Source: JBCCEV01 sp039030125 (GTDB lineage: Bacteria; Pseudomonadota; Gammaproteobacteria; Ga0077536). From it: DNA of 9,166 nt. Location: the NCBI GenBank assembly GCA_039030125.1, contig JBCCEV010000162.1, forward strand, positions 1 to 9,166, read 5' to 3'. Shown here in pieces: positions 1 to 7,410 of this stretch. The notes under the pieces were generated by a model, which worked only from the letters and a program-made list of their open reading frames with translations, was not told the DNA's origin and made no database searches. The translations under genes were made by a program, and so were the position numbers. Within the stretch, counting starts at the first letter, position 1; the number at the start of each line of letters is the position of its first letter.

Positions 1-126
1 AGTATTTTTACGTCGGTCTGGTGTTTGATGATCAAAAACAGGAGCACCACGGCCCCCAAAGCCGCAGGACATAATGTCCAAAAAGGAGAGACTAAAAGCG
101 GTGAGTGCGCGCTTTTTACGCCGCAT
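1..126 (-). CDS. Short single-TM protein, ExbD-position partner (partial, apparent frameshift)
   Basis: This is the 5' end of a gene that runs off the left edge. The ATG at 126 overlaps the stop of the upstream ASKHA/FHA gene by 11 bases, which suggests translational coupling. The first codons read MRRKKRALTAFSLSFLDIMS followed by CGFG: a basic N-terminus leading into a membrane segment, as in small TolR/ExbD-like proteins. After the G5 run at 57-53 the reading frame becomes hydrophilic (GRGAPVFDHQ). The frame reached by dropping one G instead reads GAVVLLFLIIKHQTDVKI, an excellent transmembrane helix followed by a polar tail. I read this as a one-base insertion, a sequencing error in the homopolymer, or less likely a +1 programmed frameshift. 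Position beside a TolQ-like gene makes an ExbD/TolR-type partner the best guess, but the C-terminal domain lies outside the window. Confidence 0.65.
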   Translation of the reverse strand, partial: MRRKKRALTAFSLSFLDIMSCGFGGRGAPVFDHQTPDRRKNT

Positions 127-1414
127 ATGGATCGACGGCGGTTAGGGCTAGCAAGGCGAACTGCATGCCCCATGCAATGCGGTCGCCTGGAATAATTTCT
201 TGATAGCCGTCGATGGCCTGACCATTCACTGTCAGGTGCTCATCGAAGCCGCGCAATCTCACCCTGTCTGCGCGGCGCGAGATTTCGCCAATCGAATCGC
301 CACTTTGAACAGCACTCACCTTGCCGTCGTTGCTGATATAGAGCGGCGAGTTGCCCACGGCATAGGCTTGGGTCTCCAACAGGAAATGGGTGACGTCCGC
401 TTCGCGCGGTTGGCGCCCAGGATCAGCTAGCGTTAGCGACGGATTTTCATTGCGTGGAAGCTTGAAGGTGTAGGTAACGCCACCCTTCTTGTCATGAAAC
501 AGAAGCCGATTCGTGGCAATGCTTTTGTAGGCGCTGTCTGCGGAGATTGTTTCCAACAGGCTAAGATGATTGCGCCATCCTGGGATCCCGGCCGTGCGTT
601 GGGTTAGCAATGCAGCCTTATTCGAAACCTTGCCCGCAATAGCGTCGAGGTATTGCGCGCAGGCGCCAGCCAATGCAGCGCTCTTGATCTTCGCCTGAAA
701 ATGATTGCCGTGCCACGGCAGTTCAAGCTCCACCTCCTCGCGCTTAGCCGCGTGTTCAAGCCAGGTGCCAAGCTGGTCGTTCAAGCGCTGCTCGGCGCTG
801 CCATCGTGAAGAGGATCGAATCGTGATTGATCAAGGAAAGCGCTCGCGATGGCTTCCATCAGCGCAGCGTAAGCATGCAGTGCTCCAGCGCTTTCAACGA
901 CATCTACCTTGGTGCGCGTAACGTCTTCATCGACTTCCACACGCGAAATCGTGCTGCGTGCCCACCCCAGTTCGATAACGTCGTAGTGGCCAGGCGCGCA
1001 ACTGGAAGCCACGCACGCGGTAGCATTATCGACCATGCCGGCAACTTTCACGCCGCACGCTTCGTTCAGCCCCACGACCAGCCCAAGCTGATCGGAGTCG
1101 TATTCGCTGGGTACCGCAATGACGAGTTCTTCGGGCTTTTTGCTGGCCTTCAATACGCTTTGCAGGTGCAAATAAGCCAGATCGGCATTGTGCCGGATCG
1201 TTTTCGGGGTGCCTGCCAACGGTGCTTGGTTTAAGTCTTCCCAAAATCCGCGATGCGTGGTGGTGGGATGCTGGCAGGCGATTTTTTCGGCGGCATGTCC
1301 AAGATGCGGCTCGCGATCGTTCAACACCGCGCACGCCGGGCTTTCGACCAACAGCTCGCCGTCTCGCCATAGGCGCAACGCGAGAGCGCTGATTTCCAAC
1401 ACCGCGATGGTCAT
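116..1414 (-). CDS. Degenerate actin/Hsp70-like (ASKHA) fold protein with FHA-like C-terminus
   Basis: A 432-residue protein with no signal peptide or membrane helix, so probably cytoplasmic. Residues 1-145 resemble the first subdomain of Hsp70/actin-like ATPases. A beta-strand start (TIAVLEISALALRLWRDG) sits where phosphate-1 would be. VPSEYDSDQLGLVVGLNEAC and GVKVAGMVDNATACVASS (about 102-138) match the Hsp70-type helix and the 'NEPTAA'-like strand. VIELGWARSTISRVEVD (146-162) occupies phosphate-2. The usual acidic and glycine residues (DxG, DxGGGT) are missing, so ATP hydrolysis is doubtful. Residues about 345-425 look FHA-like, ending VNGQAIDGYQEIIPGDRIAW and then a hydrophobic strand, close to the FHA signature around the conserved NG and the GD turn. 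The gene begins 3 bases after the TolQ-like stop and overlaps the next gene. It could be a regulatory or scaffold subunit of the membrane complex. Both domain assignments are from motif reading only. Confidence 0.8.
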   Translation of the reverse strand: MTIAVLEISALALRLWRDGELLVESPACAVLNDREPHLGHAAEKIACQHPTTTHRGFWEDLNQAPLAGTPKTIRHNADLAYLHLQSVLKASKKPEELVIAVPSEYDSDQLGLVVGLNEACGVKVAGMVDNATACVASSCAPGHYDVIELGWARSTISRVEVDEDVTRTKVDVVESAGALHAYAALMEAIASAFLDQSRFDPLHDGSAEQRLNDQLGTWLEHAAKREEVELELPWHGNHFQAKIKSAALAGACAQYLDAIAGKVSNKAALLTQRTAGIPGWRNHLSLLETISADSAYKSIATNRLLFHDKKGGVTYTFKLPRNENPSLTLADPGRQPREADVTHFLLETQAYAVGNSPLYISNDGKVSAVQSGDSIGEISRRADRVRLRGFDEHLTVNGQAIDGYQEIIPGDRIAWGMQFALLALTAVDPYAA

Positions 1415-1417
1415 TGG

Positions 1418-2215
1418 CTAACGCGTCGCCAGGTGACGCAAAAGGTTAATGTCGCAATAAGATTGGGTATCGAGGACCAAGCGTTCTTGAAGGAGTTGAA
1501 GCTGGTGCATCAGAAACATCACAAACAAGCTGATGACCAACGCGATGAACGTGGAATTAAACGCTACGCCGAGGCTCGTTGTAACCCCAACGATATCGCC
1601 TTCCACCGCACGATGTGCTTGACCCAGCGCTTGCCCGATCCCGCGAACGGTGCCGATAAAGCCAATTGATGGAATCGCCCACACGATGTAACGGATCATT
1701 GAGAGATCTGTATCCAGTCGTTCGGCTTCTGTTTCGCAGACCTCGCGCACGGCATCTGAAACATTCGAAACGTCTTGGCTTGAACCAAATCGCCTGAGGC
1801 CTGCTAATAGCGCGCGTGGCAGCAGCGCTTCACGCATGGTGTCGGTCACACTTTCGATTGAGCGCGAATGTCGCCGGGCATCTTCGGGGAGTATTTTTGT
1901 CCCGCTCGGGATCTCGATAAATTTGGCGGTAAGCAGCCGCCGCTCGCCGAGGGTGCGGTGCATCTTGAATCCCATGATCGCGGTGGCCCACAACATGAGT
2001 ACGAAACAAGCTTCTTGTTCGTAGTCTTTAATCACGACGTAAAAAGACCGTTCAACCTCAAAAGCTTCGCCCGCAGCCTGACTGATGCGCTGCGCTTCAA
2101 GCAAAGATTCGGCGTTAGGCCGCACGATTGCGATATAAATAGCGTGAACGAAAATCAAAGCCACAAATAGGGCAATAAGCTGGTATAAAAATTCAGTGAG
2201 GGTGCTGTGTTTCAT
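1418..2215 (-). CDS. MotA/TolQ/ExbB-family proton channel-like inner-membrane protein
   Basis: A 265-residue protein with four hydrophobic segments, at about 13-33, 66-84, 174-190 and 215-238. A charged cytoplasmic loop lies between the second and third. The third segment and what follows, WAIPSIGFIGTVRGIGQALG, match the family signature (P-x-x-G-x-x-GT-x-x-G). GVTTSLGVAFNSTFIALVIS matches the last helix, with the small polar residues that line the ion path in ExbB, TolQ and MotA. Two helices before the loop give a MotA-like four-TM topology, where TolQ and ExbB have three. The family forms pentamers around a dimer of an ExbD/TolR/MotB partner and couples proton flow to work in the envelope. 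The ATG lies 4 bases after the small secreted gene's stop, with a weak GAGG close upstream. The partner is probably the partial gene at the left edge, two genes downstream. Specific function is unknown. Confidence 0.9.
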   Translation of the reverse strand: MKHSTLTEFLYQLIALFVALIFVHAIYIAIVRPNAESLLEAQRISQAAGEAFEVERSFYVVIKDYEQEACFVLMLWATAIMGFKMHRTLGERRLLTAKFIEIPSGTKILPEDARRHSRSIESVTDTMREALLPRALLAGLRRFGSSQDVSNVSDAVREVCETEAERLDTDLSMIRYIVWAIPSIGFIGTVRGIGQALGQAHRAVEGDIVGVTTSLGVAFNSTFIALVISLFVMFLMHQLQLLQERLVLDTQSYCDINLLRHLATR

Positions 2216-2219
2216 GGCC

Positions 2220-2441
2220 TCAGATATCTACCGGAAAGGCGACGGGGAAATCCTCGGAGATCTCTTCACTCGGGCGAAACGTGTCGCTAGGCAGGGGCCG
2301 CAGCCGGTTCTCCGGCCGTGGCGCATAGATCTCACTGTCGTTGGTTTCGCCAATGGTCTTTGACGATTCTTCGTTCGCTTGCGAATCGGCAATGAGGCTT
2401 ATCGCCAACAAACAAATTAAAGGTATCAACTCATTGCGCAT
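2220..2441 (-). CDS. Small secreted/periplasmic protein with Pro- and acid-rich tail
   Basis: A 73-residue protein starting MRNELIPLICLLAISLIADS, a clear signal peptide or N-terminal membrane anchor, with likely cleavage near ADSQA. The rest is hydrophilic, proline- and acid-rich, and contains no cysteine. The C-terminus reads RPSEEISEDFPVAFPVDI, which looks like a short defined binding motif rather than random tail. An upstream ATG at 2492 would add 17 residues before the signal peptide and lie well inside the PEGA/FGE gene. I prefer 2441 because it gives a proper signal sequence and an 11-base overlap with the preceding stop, with AGGA upstream. I recognise no family. The position between the PEGA/FGE gene and the TolQ-like gene suggests a small periplasmic accessory subunit of the same assembly. 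Confidence 0.75.
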   Translation of the reverse strand: MRNELIPLICLLAISLIADSQANEESSKTIGETNDSEIYAPRPENRLRPLPSDTFRPSEEISEDFPVAFPVDI

Positions 2442-4527
2442 AGCGGGCGATCCTGAAACCAACATGCGGTTGTGGTGCTTGCGCATGCCCACGGTAGGCC
2501 AACCTTAAATTCGTGATGCTTGCGTCGCGCCAACTGGAACCTTTAATCACATGCTCTTGGCCGGCCGGGCTGCCCAGTGGGTCAACCACGTCCTGAGGCG
2601 GCGAGGCATCATAAAAATCATGAACCCACTCGGCCACGTTACCGCTCATGTCGTATAGGCCATTAGCGTCGGCCGCGAAGCTGCCCACAGGCGCGGCGGT
2701 TGAGAATCCATCACTGTATCCCGATAGCGTTTTCTTAACCGTATTCGACGCGCTGGAATCGGCAAAATTCCCAACTTTTTCTCGCGGCGGAAATTGCTCG
2801 CCCCAAGAGAATATGGCTGACGCGCCTTCGCGATCGCGCGCGGCCCATTCCCATTCGGCCTCAGTGGGCAGCCGATAGCCGGTTGCCGCGGGATTCACGC
2901 CCAAAACATCGCCGTATTTGATTTGATAAAACGGTTCGAGCCCATCTTCGCGGCTTAACCAGTTGCAATAAAGTACGGCAGCTTCCCAGGTGATCCCGGC
3001 CGCCGGCATTTCATCGGTGTTGGCAGTCTGGCTCGCGGCTTGGTGTAGCGCCAGGAAAGCACGGTATTGCGCGTTGGTTACTTCCTTGCGAGCCAGATAA
3101 AACGGTCGCTGGAGGCGAACTTCACGCTCGATTTCGTTGCTTTGCCGTCCAGGCATGCGCGCCGGGCTGCCAAGCACACCGCTGCCGCCACGAAACAACT
3201 TCAATTCCTGGCCTGCGGAAGTTGTCATCACCTCGCCACCAATGGGAATGTTGGGACGCGCTCGCGGCCCCGACGTGCCGCGCGGCGCGGTGGGCATCTC
3301 AGTGCTGGTTTTCAATCGCACCCGGTAGCGCTTAGTCGTGTTGGCACGTGGTGTGACCGTGGTTTGATAGGTCGCGTATCCTGGCGCGCGAATCACAAAT
3401 TCGTGCGGGTGGGCAGCAAGCTGTACCGATGTCGTTGCATTGCCCACGAGCTCGCCATCAACCAACAGCTCGGCATTGCTAGGTGACGTTATTAGTTCAA
3501 TCGTTCCCAGCGCGGGTTCAAGCGTTACATCAAGCGAATCGCTCTTAGCCGAGGCCACCGAGACTTCGCGCTCTAGCGTCTTATAACCTTCGAGCACCAG
3601 CGCGATTTTTTGTGACTTATCCGGCGCCATCGGGATCTGCGTTGGCGTTTGGCCTCGGTATTTGCCATCCACGGTAATAGATGCTCCGGACGGTGTGCTC
3701 GTAACGCTGAGCACGCCGTCCGCTTTGGCCATCACAACGGTGCCTAAATTCACGGCCTTACCGGCGCTAACGTTTAAATTCTTGATCCAGGGTTTGTAAC
3801 CATCCGCTCGGAGCTCAAGCCGTCGTCGGCCTTGTATCAATTCATCGGTTAACGGTGTGGAGCCAAGTGCCTCACCGTCCACGATAACGATGGCGGCCGG
3901 ATTCGAATCGACATTAAACGCAGCCCACGCGGGTTGCAGAACTACGTTTAGAGTTTGCTCGATGCCTTTGCCTTCAATCTCCAAAATTGTTTGATAAGGC
4001 AAATAGCGTTTGGCCTCGACCACAATTTCCCGCTCGCCGGCTGCGAGTTCGCGCGCTAACGTCGGTGCGCTACCAAGTGGTTCACCGTCTATGAACAGCG
4101 CATTGTCGACCAACGGTTCGACCCGGATATCCAAGTGGCCGGGTAGGGGTACCAAATCGACCGCATGGTTTTGAATGTTGGCACTCGAAATTTCGATGAA
4201 ATCATCAAAGGCGGTGTAGCCGGGCGCTTCCACTCGAACCCGCCGCGGGCCCGGGCGCAAGAGCCACTTGCCGCCGATCTGCGGGGCAAGGGGTTCGAGG
4301 ATGTAGACCGATGCAGTCTCCGGTGCGATAGAGAACCCCACCGCTCGCGCGGTAACCACATACCAGAGCATCCAAACCAAAACACCAATCACCGCCAGGA
4401 TCGGCACTAAGACCCAACGCACTCCGAGTTTTCGACTAACGATCTCAGGCGGCGCCGGTCTAAATTTGGTCGCGGCGATAACGATGCTGTCGCTGTTTAC
4501 TGCCGGATCGTCGTGCTCAGGTTTCAC
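2431..4527 (-). CDS. Membrane-anchored PEGA-repeat protein with FGE-sulfatase (SUMF1/EgtB/PvdO-type) domain
   Basis: A 698-residue protein. It has a short cytoplasmic N-terminus, one transmembrane helix at about 37-59, and a large periplasmic part. Five PEGA-like repeats follow at about 64-127, 130-197, 201-268, 270-337 and 340-405, recognisable by VDGE-x-x-G-x-(T)P and the G-Y turn (APGY, ADGY, LEGY, APGY). A Pro/Arg-rich linker covers 408-432. Residues 436-696 form an FGE-sulfatase fold: RPFYLARKEVTNAQYRAFL, GYRLPTEAEWEWAAR, GLYDMSGNVAEWVHDFY, a VIKGSSWRD strand, LRLAYRG and VGFRIAR. The segment from VIKGSSW to GFR holds no cysteine, whereas true formylglycine-generating enzymes have two there, so this is probably a binding or structural domain. 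The start is GTG at 4527, and an in-frame stop nine bases upstream leaves no longer option. AAGG lies just upstream. PEGA domains are thought to mediate surface or cell-wall contacts. Confidence 0.9.
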   Translation of the reverse strand: MKPEHDDPAVNSDSIVIAATKFRPAPPEIVSRKLGVRWVLVPILAVIGVLVWMLWYVVTARAVGFSIAPETASVYILEPLAPQIGGKWLLRPGPRRVRVEAPGYTAFDDFIEISSANIQNHAVDLVPLPGHLDIRVEPLVDNALFIDGEPLGSAPTLARELAAGEREIVVEAKRYLPYQTILEIEGKGIEQTLNVVLQPAWAAFNVDSNPAAIVIVDGEALGSTPLTDELIQGRRRLELRADGYKPWIKNLNVSAGKAVNLGTVVMAKADGVLSVTSTPSGASITVDGKYRGQTPTQIPMAPDKSQKIALVLEGYKTLEREVSVASAKSDSLDVTLEPALGTIELITSPSNAELLVDGELVGNATTSVQLAAHPHEFVIRAPGYATYQTTVTPRANTTKRYRVRLKTSTEMPTAPRGTSGPRARPNIPIGGEVMTTSAGQELKLFRGGSGVLGSPARMPGRQSNEIEREVRLQRPFYLARKEVTNAQYRAFLALHQAASQTANTDEMPAAGITWEAAVLYCNWLSREDGLEPFYQIKYGDVLGVNPAATGYRLPTEAEWEWAARDREGASAIFSWGEQFPPREKVGNFADSSASNTVKKTLSGYSDGFSTAAPVGSFAADANGLYDMSGNVAEWVHDFYDASPPQDVVDPLGSPAGQEHVIKGSSWRDASITNLRLAYRGHAQAPQPHVGFRIARYAQ

Positions 4528-4615
4528 GGGGCCTTAGGCTCTTATTTAATATGACGGATCGTGCCGTGGGCGTTGGTGCCCAGTGTATCAAGGCGCGGCT
4601 GGTTTGGATAAAAAG

Positions 4616-6145
4616 CTAATTTCCAAACGACAAGACTTCGTTACAAATCACCTCAATTGAAAAAGAGCTGGAGCGTGGCGGAACGTCGAACTCGACGCGA
4701 ACGTCGCGGTGGCCGTCCCGCGTGCCGGTTGCAACATGCTTACCAGGTAATAGCGTGAGCGATTGTTGATTGAATTTGCCTAAGCGCTTTTGCCGCAAGA
4801 TGATCACTTCCGTAAAGCCATCGGAATTTACGCTGCCAACGACCGGCGTTGAATAATCGGTGATGAGGGTACTCAAGGTTTGGATCTGCCCGCGCAGGCG
4901 TGGGCCGGCCGCCTTAACGTCGCGCGCCGCGGCGAGGCGATTTTGACCCTCGGCGCGAACCTTTTCATCGGCAAAGCGTGCGGGTTTATCCAGCAGCGTT
5001 ACCAAGACCTGATCCAAAGCGAGGCGGCGTTTGGCCTGGCTGCGCCCGGCCTGCGCCTCGCTCAGTGCCTTATCTAATTTCAGGGCCGCTTCAAAGTGAC
5101 CGATCGCCGCTGCCCAATTTTCATTCGCTACCGCGCGATCTGCCTTCGTTAGCGAATCGGCAATCGCGTAGTTGGTCTCGGCGGTTTTTAGGAGTGCCAA
5201 CGCCCGCTCGGTTTCTTGGGTTTTGCCGCCGAGCCGCTGAGCGTCGCTGAAAAATGATCTAGCGCGAGTGAATTGTTGCGCTTCAAGAGCGCCGTACCCA
5301 GCGGACATCGCCTGGCGGTATCGCGTTTCGCGGTCTTGCTGGGCGAGTCGTTCCAGCGCCGCGATCGCGCCTTGTGCGTAGGGGTCAATGCCAACGGCTT
5401 TTTGATAAGCCGACTTGGCCTTACCCAATTCGCTCATTTCCTCATGCCCCTGACCTTCTTCGATAAGCGCTAAGACCTGATCGAGCGTGGTCGCGCGTTG
5501 CCTGCCAATGTTGGCTTTGGCATGCGACTGATCAATTTCCAAGATCCGCTCGAAAGCCGCTAGCGCGGCCTGCGAGTCGCCTTGACCTAACGCCAAATCA
5601 CCCTCTTCTAACCAGCGCGCAATATATTCCGGTAATTGGGCGCTCAATGCTTTGAGCTTTTCAAGCGTTGCCGCCAATAGTTTTTCAGACTCGGGATAGC
5701 GCTGCTCACGAAGATATTTCTCGCCTTCGCGAATGCCGTTCTCGCCTTGCAAGAATTCTTCTTCCGCCCACATTTCCGCTTTGTTGCTTCTTAAGCTTTC
5801 GAATTCAGCGACCGCCGATTCCAGTAATTCCTGAGCACGGTCGCGAGCGGCGAGATCAAGCACCGACGGCGGTCCTTTTTCGTCCTGCGCTTGAGCTTCT
5901 TGCGCGGCTTGTGTTGGCACCTTGCCTGGGGCGGTTGTTTGGGCATAGCCCGGTTGCTCGGAAACATCGCTAGAAATTAACGCCGGGAGTACGAACACCA
6001 CGGCCAGCGCCAGCGTCGCCAGCGCGGCCACAACGGCGATGAGTTTCATTACCGTTCGCTGGTGGCGTGCGAGCTCGGGATCGATGGTCCCTTTTGGGTC
6101 GACCTCAAAATCGACCGGTTTAATCACCTTGGGTTCGTCAGACAT
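4616..6145 (-). CDS. Single-pass membrane TPR protein with beta-rich PEGA-like C-terminal domain
   Basis: A 509-residue protein. A charged cytoplasmic N-terminus of about 32 residues is followed by one TM helix at about 33-56 (KLIAVVAALATLALAVVFVL), then a polar Gln/Ala-rich linker. The body is helical, with TPR-like repeats at roughly 175-210 (ARWLEEGDLALGQGDSQAAL, FERILEIDQSHAKA), 225-265, 272-305 and 325-372 (NENWAAAIGHFEAALKLDKA). Residues 430-505 are beta-rich. SLTLLPGKHVATGTRDGHRD followed by VRVEFDV resembles a PEGA-like sandwich with its conserved PG and GxRDG turns. The predicted topology puts the TPR part in the periplasm, where it would act as a scaffold between the inner-membrane proteins and the two lipoproteins. 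The gene lies 58 bases after the lipoprotein gene and 88 before the PEGA/FGE gene, the two loosest junctions of the array. The ATG has no strong ribosome binding site. Confidence 0.88.
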   Translation of the reverse strand: MSDEPKVIKPVDFEVDPKGTIDPELARHQRTVMKLIAVVAALATLALAVVFVLPALISSDVSEQPGYAQTTAPGKVPTQAAQEAQAQDEKGPPSVLDLAARDRAQELLESAVAEFESLRSNKAEMWAEEEFLQGENGIREGEKYLREQRYPESEKLLAATLEKLKALSAQLPEYIARWLEEGDLALGQGDSQAALAAFERILEIDQSHAKANIGRQRATTLDQVLALIEEGQGHEEMSELGKAKSAYQKAVGIDPYAQGAIAALERLAQQDRETRYRQAMSAGYGALEAQQFTRARSFFSDAQRLGGKTQETERALALLKTAETNYAIADSLTKADRAVANENWAAAIGHFEAALKLDKALSEAQAGRSQAKRRLALDQVLVTLLDKPARFADEKVRAEGQNRLAAARDVKAAGPRLRGQIQTLSTLITDYSTPVVGSVNSDGFTEVIILRQKRLGKFNQQSLTLLPGKHVATGTRDGHRDVRVEFDVPPRSSSFSIEVICNEVLSFGN

Positions 6146-6203
6146 GGCGATTGGTCCGCTTGAAAGCTATAAGAAACTCCGAGCGGGCGATTTCTTTCTT
6201 ATC

Positions 6204-7409
6204 TTAAAGGGTCACCGGATCAGAGGCCGCGCCTTGTTCCACTTGATAAATCTGACCCATCAGCTCTTGCCATTGTTGATATTGCTCCTCAACCGTTCCC
6301 GTGATCTGGAAGGTCTCTTCGTGCAATTCAATTGTTTGGGGAGCGACGGTTGAGTCCAGAGTTTCGGCAAGCTGCTGGAGCTGTGCCTCATGAATTTTCG
6401 CCTCCGCGTTTTTTTGAAAGCCGCTGGCTACAGCGAGACCACCTGCACCGATCCCGATAACGCCGGCGGTTCTGGCCGCAGAGCTGCTGCTACCTTGCGC
6501 AAGGACCCCACCCACGACCGCCAGGGCACCCAGCACCCCACGCGTCACGGCTTCACTCTTTTTCTTTTTTAGCTCTTGTTGCTGGACATACGATTCGTGA
6601 CGCCAGCGGCTATAGGGATTATTTAATCTGGCATTAAATTGATCGTAGTTAACTTGTAGGCGATCGTGGAAGAGCCGATCGCGTTTGCGGATTTCGCGGA
6701 CTCTTTCAATAACGGGATCGCCCTCGGCTGGCAGCCGGGTGACGTTATATTGCCCATTCTCGACGGTGAGGTAGTCGCCGTAAACCTCGGGTACAAAGCG
6801 TTCGGCAAACCTAATTTCACTAACGTTTTTAATCTCACTGATTTGCGCGGATTGCAGCCTGGCAAGGTAGGCGCGCATGTCATCTGCAATACGGTCGTAA
6901 ACCTTGGCGAAGGGGTCCGAATTCCGGCTTAAGGGATCATCATAGTGCCAATCGGGTACTTCCTCGGTATAGGTTCGCGTAAACCAATGCGCGCCGGTGA
7001 TATCCTCAACCGATACGTTCACGCTCAGCTTCTCGCCATCGGAATGCCGGATCTGGCCGCTCACGATCACATCGTTAATGCCCGAGCGATCAGGCACTAC
7101 GTGCGCGGCGTGCCAGATCTCCGGTTCCTCGCGGAGACGGTCACGAATATTGGCGGCAATAAAATGTGACTCCGAGCGGCGGATCGCCGGCAGACTCTCA
7201 CGCGAATCTTTATCCAGCGTTTCGAAGCCGGGATCGAGCACCACGATAGCGACAGTTGGGCGCAGCTTAACGGGTAGTCGCGATAGCTGAGTCGCTGCCG
7301 ACGCGGACGTTGCGCCGGTGCCAGAGCCGCCACTGTTTCTCACCGGTTGAGAGTTACAAGCGCTTAGCAGCGCCGCACATAGAAGCATTAAAGTTATTCG
7401 CACATTCAT
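6204..7409 (-). CDS. Lipoprotein with alpha/beta N-terminal domain and glycine-zipper segment
   Basis: A 401-residue protein starting MNVRITLMLLCAALLSACNS, a lipoprotein signal peptide with lipobox LSAC (Cys18). Asn at +2 does not suggest inner-membrane retention, so outer-membrane sorting is likely. After a Ser/Gly linker, residues about 50-150 (PTVAIVVLDPGF, then FIAANIRDRLREEP, then NDVIVSGQIRHSDGEKLSVN) alternate strand and helix. This resembles TolB-N, CsgG or LpoB-like folds, though that is a guess. A basic helical part carries KKKK (281-284). Residues 291-331 form a Gly/Ala-rich hydrophobic stretch like a glycine zipper, able to enter or pair within a membrane. The C-terminus has Gln-rich helices. 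An in-frame ATG 135 bases upstream lies inside the preceding gene and would bury the signal peptide, so 7409 is preferred. It sits one base after the upstream stop, implying coupling. No family recognised with certainty. Confidence 0.85.
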   Translation of the reverse strand: MNVRITLMLLCAALLSACNSQPVRNSGGSGTGATSASAATQLSRLPVKLRPTVAIVVLDPGFETLDKDSRESLPAIRRSESHFIAANIRDRLREEPEIWHAAHVVPDRSGINDVIVSGQIRHSDGEKLSVNVSVEDITGAHWFTRTYTEEVPDWHYDDPLSRNSDPFAKVYDRIADDMRAYLARLQSAQISEIKNVSEIRFAERFVPEVYGDYLTVENGQYNVTRLPAEGDPVIERVREIRKRDRLFHDRLQVNYDQFNARLNNPYSRWRHESYVQQQELKKKKSEAVTRGVLGALAVVGGVLAQGSSSSAARTAGVIGIGAGGLAVASGFQKNAEAKIHEAQLQQLAETLDSTVAPQTIELHEETFQITGTVEEQYQQWQELMGQIYQVEQGAASDPVTL

Positions 7410-7410
7410 A

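Noticed and set aside
827..1234. Plus-strand open frame of 135 codons
   Set aside because: Antisense to the ASKHA/FHA gene, whose protein has coherent motifs. No ribosome binding site or family resemblance was seen.
1418..2215. Zorya anti-phage defence system
   Set aside because: The MotA-like protein lacks the long cytoplasmic tail of ZorA, and no ZorB-like peptidoglycan-binding protein, helicase or nuclease is seen.
2220..2492. Longer reading of the small secreted protein from ATG 2492
   Set aside because: The extra 17 residues lie inside the PEGA/FGE gene and precede a good signal peptide. The start at 2441 gives a compact overlap.
2431..3220. Sulfatase-activating formylglycine-generating enzyme
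   Set aside because: The fold is present but the catalytic cysteine pair is not, and no sulfatase gene is in the window.
3067..3486. Plus-strand open frame of 139 codons
   Set aside because: It lies antisense to the PEGA linker and repeats, has shadow-like composition rich in Arg, Ala and His, and shows no motif.
4567..4582. Inverted repeat TGGGC-N6-GCCCA in the 88-base gap before the PEGA/FGE gene
   Set aside because: Only a 5-base stem with no T-tract on the minus strand, so it is not credible as a terminator.
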